Origin: Lantana camara
Taxonomy: Eukaryota; Streptophyta; Magnoliopsida; Lamiales; Verbenaceae
Assembly (NCBI GenBank): GCA_037501455.1
Contig: CM074860.1
Location: forward strand, 40,062,501 to 40,126,500
Direction of reading: 5' to 3'
Length of the DNA: 64,000 nucleotides
The first letter of the stretch is position 1. Each line of letters begins with the position of its first letter. A model generated the notes under the pieces. It made no database searches and had not been told where the DNA came from. It saw only the letters and a program-made list of their open reading frames with translations. The translations under genes and the position numbers were made by a program. Below are positions 56,950 through 64,000 of this stretch, piece by piece.

Positions 56950-57630
56950 ATGGCAGTTCAGCCACACCAGGATCCTAATCAGCAGATGGATGAGGCTTTC
57001 TTTGAGCAGTTTGAGGCCCCGCGTACTGTGGCAGTTTCTCACCGTGGAGGCACTCGTTTCTACACCTGGCGCAGGTCTAGGAACAGTGGCAGGCCTGGGT
57101 ATTCCTATCCTAACAGAGTTGTGCACTATCTCGAGTCTGAGAGAGATGGTTACTTTCAGGAGTATCAGAGGACCCGTGAGGTCAGGTTGGAGTCTCTGCG
57201 CTATCAGGATCAGTCACTGCAGTACCAGATTGACAGGGACATCGCTCGTGAGCATGCTGCAGAGATGACTCATATTGCTGATCAGAGGGCTGCTCGTATT
57301 GCTGAGCTGGAGGCAGATCTTATGCAGATGACTATTGATCGCGACACCTCTATGGAGCGTCACCAGCACTACCGTGCCCGCGTGAGAGCTCGCCTGTATG
57401 ATACCTACCACCTATCCGATGAGCAGGCAGTTGAGGAGGTCGAGGGTCAGGATGTCAGTCAGGCCTCTCAGGAGCCCGAGCCTATGCAGGAGCAGTCTGA
57501 TGGAGGCGATGGAGGGTCTGATGATGATGATGATGGCGGAGATGATCCAGCAGGGCACGGACAGGGTGAGGTCGTTGCCATTTCTAATGACACCACCAGG
57601 GGTTCTTTGGACCACAGTTATCAGGGTTGA
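56950..57630 (+). CDS. Extra ORF upstream of gag, coiled-coil and acidic tail
   Basis: A 226-residue ORF. The frame is open from 56815, but I chose the Met at 56950 (MAVQPHQDPNQQ) because the A1 remnant has the matching MAV start. No known domain is recognised. Residues 1-60 contain FEQFEAPRTVAVSHRGG and basic patches. Residues about 60-145 are rich in E, R, Q and L with heptad-like spacing (RIAELEADLMQM), suggesting a coiled coil. Residues about 155-200 are strongly acidic with a run of five Asp. It lies in sense orientation between primer site and gag, 830 bp before the gag start. Extra ORFs before gag are known from Ogre/Tat elements but are not typical of chromoviruses. A role in assembly or regulation is only a guess. 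Confidence 0.65.
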   Translation: MAVQPHQDPNQQMDEAFFEQFEAPRTVAVSHRGGTRFYTWRRSRNSGRPGYSYPNRVVHYLESERDGYFQEYQRTREVRLESLRYQDQSLQYQIDRDIAREHAAEMTHIADQRAARIAELEADLMQMTIDRDTSMERHQHYRARVRARLYDTYHLSDEQAVEEVEGQDVSQASQEPEPMQEQSDGGDGGSDDDDDGGDDPAGHGQGEVVAISNDTTRGSLDHSYQG

Positions 57631-58459
57631 TTGCTGATGGGAGATTTCTGTATATAGTACTGATGCATATATATCTATCTATGGATGGCGGACGTATAGC
57701 CGGGACAGTTCAGGACTGACTTTTGGATGAGGGGATGTATAGCTCTGGTAGATGATCCCCGACTTTTGGCACCACGGATGACGGTTCAGATGACTTGGTA
57801 CCTACTAGGTTATTTTCAGCAGGGTTGGACGGATTGGTAAGGCCTGTAAGGGAGTCAACTCGATAGTATCGGGTCCTCCCCATTTTGAATTAATACTGTT
57901 AACATGTGGCCTGTAGTAAATTTTACCAAACCTTGCACAGTTATAACACTTTCGGCTTTATGTTGAATATCTGTTTACTGCTTTCCATAACTGTCATTGC
58001 ATGAGTCTTAGAGTTGCTTTAAGATACCATTAGGACCGTTGATAGGATCATGCCATTTCATTTATTGTTAGCATGCTATTATTCTTGATATGTTGGATAC
58101 GCTTCTGGATATGTTGATCATGCTTCTGATCATGTTACAGTTCTGGTTGATATGACAGTACACGTTCTGTTCCCGTTTACATGTTGATCATGTTTTGGGA
58201 TATGTTATATATGTTTCTGATATGTTGATATGTTACCCGAGCTTCTGTTCTCGTTTATATGATGTCTGACAATTGTTTCTGATTATATGATATGTTTGGA
58301 GATCTTGAATCTTTGCTGACATGTTGTTATGGGAATGTGTTGTTCTCATACTTATATGTGACTACGTGAGAATGTGAATACGTGGTTACGGATTCTGTGA
58401 ATCATTATATGTCATGCATCGAATATATGTATCTGAATGCTTGTGAATTCAGTAATAAC
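57631..58459 (+). other. Untranslated leader between extra ORF and gag (A2)
   Basis: 829 bp without coding signal, rich in ATGTTGATATG-like repeats (58090-58300). It contains the stretch conserved with A1 near 57730. It may hold packaging or internal-initiation signals, but none can be identified. Confidence 0.6.
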
Positions 58460-61400
58460 ATGCCACCGAGAAGAGCACCCCGGAATCGTGTACCACCACT
58501 GCCACCCCAAAGAGATGTCACGCCACCCCCTGAACGGGAAAGAACTCCGGAATTAAGGGATGTGCTACGACAATTTATGAGGGCTTGTGCACCGAGAGAT
58601 AATCCTCCTAATGAGAGGTCATTGGAGAAATTTCTGAGGATGAATCCGCCTAAGTTCTATGGAGAACCGAACGACATAAAGGCTGAGAATTGGATTACCA
58701 GTCTTGAGAAGATTTTCGAGGCTATGGAGATCTACCCAGAGGATCGTGAACGAGTTCTGTATGCTACTTTTCTTATGGAAGGAGCTGCATACAATTGGTG
58801 GAAGCACGTTCAGCATATGTGGATTGAGAATAACGTTGAAGGGAGTTGGGATGAGTTTATCAGAGAGTTTCAGCAGAAGTATACGCCTCAAGTGACTCGT
58901 GATGCACGGGAGGCTGAGTTTATGAGTCTGGTTCAGGGAACTATGAATGTGATGGAGTATGAGGCTAGGTTTGTGAGGCTGATCAAGTATGCGCCTCATA
59001 TTCTGAATGATGAGCGTCGCAAGACGAAGAGGTTTATCGATGGACTGAAGCCCGAACTTCGGTTGGCACTTGCTTCCTTGGTTATTGAGACCTACAACCA
59101 GGCTGTTGATAGAGCGTTAAGGGTTGAGGCTGCACACAAGGAGATCAAGATAACTACTGCCCGTCAAGGACCTTCTAACCCTAAGCCTTATCAAGGTAAT
59201 AAGCGACCTTCCGGACCTTTTCCCCAAGGAACTGGAAAGAGGCCAATGGTAACACCACAGCGTCAGCAGCAGAATGCTCCACCGAAACAGCAAGCACAGA
59301 AGCAGAAAGCGCCACAGCAGTATCAGAAGGCGCTACAACAGTATCAGAAGGCGCCACAACAGCAGAGAGCACCTCAGCCAGGTCCAGAGGAAATTGTTTG
59401 CCGATATTGTCACCGAACGGGACAAACTGAGGAGAACTGTCGCAAGAAAGCTGGACAGTGTTTCGCGTGTGGTTCCCCTGAGCACCAGATGGATAGTTGC
59501 CCGCATAAGATCAGGAGATTTGGGGCCCAGGATAAAGGAAAAGGAGTGGTGGGTATGACGAATAAACCGGTGGTCAGAGGCAGAGCTTATGCTTTGGATG
59601 GTAAGGAGGAGGTTGATCCTTCGTCTGTTGTGGAAGGTATTGTGCACATTCTTAACACGCCAGTTAAGGTCTTATATGACCCTGGTGCCACGCATTCATT
59701 TGTTGCTTCTAAATTATGTGCGCATTTACAGTTTCCGCTTGAATACTTGCCATATAAATTTGAAGTGAGTTCTCCTTTGGGAACTTGCCTTGTTACGGAT
59801 CAAGTATATAAACGCTGCCCTATATGTATTGGTACCCGTTGTTACCCGACGGATCTTATTGAGTTGTCGATGACGAGATACGATGTTATACTTGGTATGG
59901 ATTGGTTGTCTAAGTACCGAGCTAAGTTGGATTATTACAAGAAAGAGATCATCTTGGAAGAAGATGAAAGTCGGACATCAGAAGGGAAAGTTGAGAAGTT
60001 ATCAGTGATTTCTTCTATGGAAGCTAAGAAGTTGATTCAGAAAGGAGCTAGTGGATTTGTGGCTTATCTTTTGAATAGACCGAAAGATCAACTTAAGATC
60101 GAAGAAGTGGAAGTGGTGAACGAGTTCCTAGAAGTGTTTCCTGAGCATTTGGATTCGTTACCTCCTGACCGAGAGTTGGAGTTTACGATCGAGACGATAT
60201 CAGAAGCTGAGCCGTACTCAAAGACACCTTACAGAATGGCTCCAGCTGAATTAGATGAACTGAGAAAGCAATTGGATGAACTGATTGAGTCTGGATATGT
60301 TCGACCGAGCACATCGCCGTGGGGAGCGCCTGTGCTTTTCGTTAAGAAGAAGGATGGATCCTTGCGTTTATGCATTGACTATCGGGAGTTGAACAGGATG
60401 ACAATCAAGAATAAGTATCCTCTCCCTCATATTGAAGAGCTGTTCGATATACTTCAAGGATCGAAGGTCTACTCCAAGTTAGATCTTAGACAAGGGTATT
60501 ATCAATTGAAGATCAGGGAAGCAGATATTCCGAAGACTACTTTCAACAGCCGATACGGACATTATGAGTTTGTAGTAATGCCGTTTGGTTTGACGAACAC
60601 ACCAGCTGCATTCATGGATATGATGCACCGTATATTCAAGCCGTTTCTTGACAAGTTTGTAGTGATCTTCATCGATGATATTTTGGTATTTTCGAAGACA
60701 CCGGAGGAACATGCTGAACATCTTCGAATCGTGTTACGCACTTTGCTGGATCACAAGCTATATGCGAAGTTCAGTAAATGTGAGTTCTGGCTTGAGAGAG
60801 TTACGTTTCTCGGACACATCATATCAGGATCTGGAATCGAAGTAGATCCCTCGAAGATCGAGACGATTATGGATTGGAAGTCACCGAAGAATCCTTCAGA
60901 AGTGAGGAGTTTTCTGGGATTAGCTGGTTACTACCGGAGGTTTGTCCAAGATTTCTCGAAGATAGCTACACCTCTCACTAAGTTGACTAAGAAAGAAGGG
61001 AAGTTCGACTGGACGGAGAAGTGTGAGCAAAGTTTTCAAAGATTGAAGGAGATGCTAACAACTGCACCCGTGTTAGCGTTACCAGAAGGAAAAGAAGGTT
61101 ATACTGTTTACACTGATGCTTCGAAAGAAGGACTAGGAGGAGTTTTAATGCAGAATGGAAAAGTGATTGCGTATGCATCAAGAAAACTCAAAACGCATGA
61201 AGTCAACTACCCGACACATGATTTGGAGTTAGCCGCGATAATTTTTGCTCTGGGAAAGTGGAGACATTACCTGTATGGAGTTAAGTTTGAGATCTTTACT
61301 GATCATAAGAGCCTGCGATATCTATTCACTCAGAAGGAGTTGAAGATGCGACAGAGGAGATGGATGGAATTTCTGGAGGACTACGATTGCATTATTCAAT

Positions 61401-61978
61401 ACCATCCAGGAAAGGCGAATGTTGTAGCAGATGCTCTAAACAGGAAAGTTCGTTTGGCACAGATTTCTGCCAACCCCGAGGTTGATCAAATTGAAAGAAT
61501 AGAGGTGATAACTAAAGCTCGAGTCGCGAACGTTGTGATGATATCACCTTTGAAAGAACAAGTGCTAGAGGCACAGAAGAACGACGAGTGGATTAAGAAA
61601 TGTCTCGAATCTAAGGAGAAAGATGATGAGACCAAGTTCAAGGTTGATGAACATGGAATATTGAGGTACAAAGGTCGAGTATGCGTACCAACTGTTTTGA
61701 GGAAAGAAATTCTCGACGAAGCGCATAAGACTAAGTACACGATACATCCCGGAGGTACTAAGATGTATCAAGATGTTAAGACTCAATTCTGGTGGAATGG
61801 CATGAAGAGAGACATAGCCAACTATGTCAAGAAGTGCTTAACTTGTCAGAAAGTTACCAGAAGCCGAGTGGGATATTGCAACCATTACCGATTCCGACTT
61901 GGAAGTGGGAGCAAATCACGATGGATTTTGTCACTGGATTACCCAAAGTCAGAGGAGGACAAGATAGTATCTGGGTGA
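58460..61978 (+). CDS. Gag-pol polyprotein of A2 up to the integrase zinc finger
   Basis: 1,172 codons from MPPRRAPRN; an in-frame Met at 58382 is less likely because A1 starts at the same MPPRRAP. Order: proline-rich N-terminus; gag domain (about residues 50-200); Q-rich spacer; two zinc knuckles from residue 314, the first with Gln for His ([14 protein letters not shown]), the second intact ([14 protein letters not shown]); protease with Asp407 in [11 protein letters not shown] (about 600-770) with [10 protein letters not shown] and F737-I-D-D740; RNase H (about 880-1010) starting at Asp886 in YTDASKEG; integrase zinc finger H1089, H1096, C1126, C1129. About 10 bases are missing after CLTCQKV near 61856, so the frame shifts and ends at 61978. 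All functions upstream look intact. Confidence 0.93.
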   Translation: MPPRRAPRNRVPPLPPQRDVTPPPERERTPELRDVLRQFMRACAPRDNPPNERSLEKFLRMNPPKFYGEPNDIKAENWITSLEKIFEAMEIYPEDRERVLYATFLMEGAAYNWWKHVQHMWIENNVEGSWDEFIREFQQKYTPQVTRDAREAEFMSLVQGTMNVMEYEARFVRLIKYAPHILNDERRKTKRFIDGLKPELRLALASLVIETYNQAVDRALRVEAAHKEIKITTARQGPSNPKPYQGNKRPSGPFPQGTGKRPMVTPQRQQQNAPPKQQAQKQKAPQQYQKALQQYQKAPQQQRAPQPGPEEIVCRYCHRTGQTEENCRKKAGQCFACGSPEHQMDSCPHKIRRFGAQDKGKGVVGMTNKPVVRGRAYALDGKEEVDPSSVVEGIVHILNTPVKVLYDPGATHSFVASKLCAHLQFPLEYLPYKFEVSSPLGTCLVTDQVYKRCPICIGTRCYPTDLIELSMTRYDVILGMDWLSKYRAKLDYYKKEIILEEDESRTSEGKVEKLSVISSMEAKKLIQKGASGFVAYLLNRPKDQLKIEEVEVVNEFLEVFPEHLDSLPPDRELEFTIETISEAEPYSKTPYRMAPAELDELRKQLDELIESGYVRPSTSPWGAPVLFVKKKDGSLRLCIDYRELNRMTIKNKYPLPHIEELFDILQGSKVYSKLDLRQGYYQLKIREADIPKTTFNSRYGHYEFVVMPFGLTNTPAAFMDMMHRIFKPFLDKFVVIFIDDILVFSKTPEEHAEHLRIVLRTLLDHKLYAKFSKCEFWLERVTFLGHIISGSGIEVDPSKIETIMDWKSPKNPSEVRSFLGLAGYYRRFVQDFSKIATPLTKLTKKEGKFDWTEKCEQSFQRLKEMLTTAPVLALPEGKEGYTVYTDASKEGLGGVLMQNGKVIAYASRKLKTHEVNYPTHDLELAAIIFALGKWRHYLYGVKFEIFTDHKSLRYLFTQKELKMRQRRWMEFLEDYDCIIQYHPGKANVVADALNRKVRLAQISANPEVDQIERIEVITKARVANVVMISPLKEQVLEAQKNDEWIKKCLESKEKDDETKFKVDEHGILRYKGRVCVPTVLRKEILDEAHKTKYTIHPGGTKMYQDVKTQFWWNGMKRDIANYVKKCLTCQKVTRSRVGYCNHYRFRLGSGSKSRWILSLDYPKSEEDKIVSG

Positions 61979-62472
61979 TCATTGATCGATTGACTAAGTC
62001 AGCGCACTTTTTGCCAGTTAAGACGATGGATAAGGTCAGCACTTTGGCAAAGCTGTATCAACAAGAGATTGTCAGATTACATGGAGTCCCGAACAGTATA
62101 GTCTCGGATAGAGATCCAAAATTCACGTCGCACTTATGGAAAGAAATTCAGACTTTGATGGGAACGAAGTTGAACTTTAGTACTGCAGCGCATCCTCAGA
62201 CGGATGGACAATCAGAAAGGATGATCAAATACTTGGAAGATATGCTAAGAGCTTGCGCTTTGGATTTCCAGGAAAGTTGGAAAGAGTGTTTACCTCTTGT
62301 GGAGTTTGCATACAACAATAGTTATCAAGCTTCTATTAAAGCTGCTCCATATGAAGCTCTGTATGGAAGGAGATGTAGATCCCCGTTATACTGGGATTTG
62401 GATGAAGCAAGATGTACTGAGGAAGGACCGATCAGAGTGAATTCAACTAAATGGATAAGAGAAGCGACGTAG
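61857..62472 (+). pseudogene. Integrase catalytic core of A2, out of frame with gag-pol
   Basis: Continues in another frame after the small deletion, with [18 protein letters not shown], then the D,D35E core: first Asp at 61924-61926 (TMDFVTGLP), second at 62107-62109 (SDRDPKFTS), Glu at 62215-62217 (DGQSERMIKY). The spacing between the second Asp and Glu is exactly 35 residues. All three acidic residues are present, so only the frameshift and a TAG at 62470-62472 (where a GAG codon is expected) inactivate it. Integrase inserts the cDNA into the host genome. Confidence 0.92.
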
Positions 62473-63015
62473 AAGATTCAGATCATTCGCCAGAGAATGA
62501 AAGCTGCCCAGGACAGGCAGAAGAGTTATGCGGATCGACGAAGAAAGGATTTGGAATTCGTAGTGGGCGAAAAGGTATTTCTGAAGGCATCGCCAAGGAA
62601 AGGATTTTCCCGAATTGGAAAAGGAGGAAAATTAAACCCGAGATATGTTGGACCGTATGAGATACTAGAGAGAGTCGGACCGACAGCTTACAGATTGGAT
62701 TTGCCTGTAGGTCTAACAGGAATCCACAACGTATTTCATGTATCTCAGCTTCGCAAGTGTTTCTCGGATGAGACAGAGGTTGTGCCGATAGAGGAGATAC
62801 CGTTGGAACCGGATTTGACTTATGTTTTGAAGCCCGCTAAGATTCTAGACACGAATTTTCAAGAGTTAAGGAATAGGAAGATTCCTTTGGTTAAAGTCTT
62901 TTGGAAGGGACATGGGACAGAAGAGGCAACCTGGGAGACAGAAGAGAAAATGCAGAAGCATCACCCTGAGTTGCTTGCAGTACAGCGGAAGAATCGGAGG
63001 ACAGATTCTCTTTAA
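62473..63015 (+). pseudogene. Integrase C-terminus and chromodomain of A2
   Basis: Same frame as the core, after the nonsense codon. It has RQKSYADRRRKDLEF, VFLKASPRKGFSRIGKGGK, GIHNVFHVSQLRK, then a chromodomain (about 62820-62980) with KILDTNFQELRNRKIPLVKV, FWKGHGTEEATWE and MQKHHPELL, and a natural stop at 63015 just before the polypurine tract. The chromodomain probably directs insertion into heterochromatin, consistent with the nested landscape. Confidence 0.9.
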
Positions 63016-63026
63016 GGAGGGGTGAT
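63016..63026 (+). other. Polypurine tract of A2
   Basis: AAGGAGGGGTGAT abuts the TGTAACAGCG start of the 3' LTR. Confidence 0.9.
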
Positions 63027-64000
63027 TGTAACAGCGCAAAACAGGGCCTGGATGAAAACAGTAAGTTAAGACAGTGGTAAAGCGTTTATAGACCGTGATC
63101 CAACTTTTTGAATCATCATGCATTGCATTTTTACATGAACTTTGTGCTCGTATATAATCTGACATGTTTTAAGGGGGAATTCTTGACCTTTGATACAGTT
63201 TACTATTCATAACCCGAGCCTACCTTGTTCATATTGCTACTCGAACCCTAGAGGTTCATCACACATGTTTCCCAATCATTTGAACTTGTTTCCCGAGCTC
63301 AGAAAGTCTTTCTTGAGCCATAAGGGTATTTTTGGAACTTACCGACCAAAGTTACTATTCATCAAAAAATGATCTTTTGATTCTGATACCTTTTTCTACC
63401 CAAGTTACAGTCGAATCGATCCTTGAGTCGAGATGAGTCTTTTGAAATCATTCTTGGCTTGGAAATCCATTCCGGAACTTTGTTTTATTGAAAACGTTTT
63501 TGAAAACCCTAGTTTACTATTCCTTTTACGAACGGTTTTCATTCGGAAAATGTTTTCTCTTCAGATTTGCACTACTTGAACTATTTCAAGATTTTTGAGA
63601 TGTTTTACAACTCTTGATTCAAGTCCTAGCTTGAAATTTTGAAGCGTACGTTCGTACGTGAGAATTCACTATTCATCCTACGTTTTCAACTTTTTAACGG
63701 TAAAACGTTTTATAGTCGATTTTGGACTCAAAACCCTTCTCGATTTATTTCTTGAATTTTGGAAGCAATCCGGACTTGAAAATCATTCTAGAAAGTCGTT
63801 TTTCACTCATGTCGAGTTCCGAGCTCAAAACTTTTATTCATTAAAACTAATGTATCTTTCAAACGGTAAATCCGATTTCGACGAATGAATATGCGTTTCG
63901 AAGCTAATTTTCTTGCCGTCGGAATGGTTACACTTCCAGACACTTATCCTTGAGTCTTGGGGGACGAAATTATAGAATTACCCCCAGCAGTCCCATTTTT
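63027..64000 (+). repeat. 3' LTR of A2, first 974 bp
   Basis: Collinear with 52619-53592, with four substitutions (near 63035, 63070, 63156 and 63281) counted by eye. The window ends inside U3, before the TATA box. Confidence 0.95.

Larger units (their letters stand above)
52619..64000 (+). mobile_element. Family A Ty3/gypsy chromovirus, copy A2, near-complete, runs off the window
   Basis: 5' LTR 52619-56762, primer site 56771, extra ORF 56950-57630, gag-pol from 58460, chromodomain to 63015, polypurine tract, 3' LTR from 63027 cut by the window end. The left flank is AGAAC (52614-52618); the right duplication lies outside. The two LTRs show 4 differences by eye over the 974 bp available, so it is a young insertion. 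One frameshift and one nonsense codon disable integrase. Domain order and terminal chromodomain indicate a chromovirus, probably Tekay/Del. Confidence 0.95.

Overview
This window reads as plant nuclear heterochromatin made almost entirely of nested and rearranged Ty3/gypsy LTR retrotransposons. The host signs are long LTRs (2.6-4.1 kb) starting TGTA and ending TACA, primer-binding sites complementary to the plant initiator tRNA-Met (TGGTATCAGAGC), and Gag-Pol proteins that end in a chromodomain like that of the Tekay/Del chromoviruses. I found no host protein gene, tRNA, rRNA or CRISPR array. A flowering plant with a repeat-rich genome is likely; I cannot name the species.

Layout. (1) 1-896 and 16073-16985 are the interrupted 3' part of one element. 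Its 3' LTR (family D) is 16986-19644. (2) 902-16067 is family A copy A1 on the minus strand. It is flanked by GTCGG duplications, has ~4 kb LTRs, and its internal region is reduced to ~3.1 kb. Its 3' LTR holds a family C solo LTR (2229-6234, duplication TGAAC). (3) 19645-22986 is the 3' untranslated end of another element, split by a minus-strand solo LTR (19868-22485, TAGAA). Its 3' LTR (family F, 22987-28898) contains a family E solo LTR (23017-25653, CAAGG). (4) 28899-30614 and 30615-32305 are two LTR fragments in opposite orientation. (5) 32306-52031 is a minus-strand family B tandem, LTR-internal-LTR-internal-LTR (last LTR truncated). Copy 1 carries a family D solo LTR (36342-38982, GAAAC) in its integrase. 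Copy 2 carries a 464-bp TRIM element (48867-49330). (6) 52032-52618 is a foreign LTR fragment. (7) 52619 to the window end is family A copy A2 on the plus strand: 5' LTR, primer site, an extra ORF, gag-pol with one frameshift and one nonsense codon, polypurine tract, and the first 974 bp of the 3' LTR.

How the parts work together. In A2 the 5' LTR supplies a TATA box at 53701. The transcript is primed by tRNA-Met at 56771, crosses a 226-residue coiled-coil/acidic ORF, then encodes Gag, protease, reverse transcriptase, RNase H, integrase and chromodomain. A1 keeps the cis signals but has lost most of pol, so it looks like a dependent derivative. Both family B copies are inactivated by shared and private lesions.

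The most interesting signals lie in the non-coding DNA. LTRs of different families carry (a) clusters of GC-rich palindromes whose sequence is family-specific but whose layout is shared, (b) a small hairpin about 410-620 bp from the LTR 3' end whose stem covaries between families, and (c) a second hairpin with a fixed GGAGGTT-type loop and covarying stem. The 3' untranslated regions of two elements carry arrays of short hairpins with compensatory stem changes. Together these suggest undescribed structured regulatory RNA or DNA in the LTR and 3' UTR, though palindrome-driven repeat evolution is an alternative.
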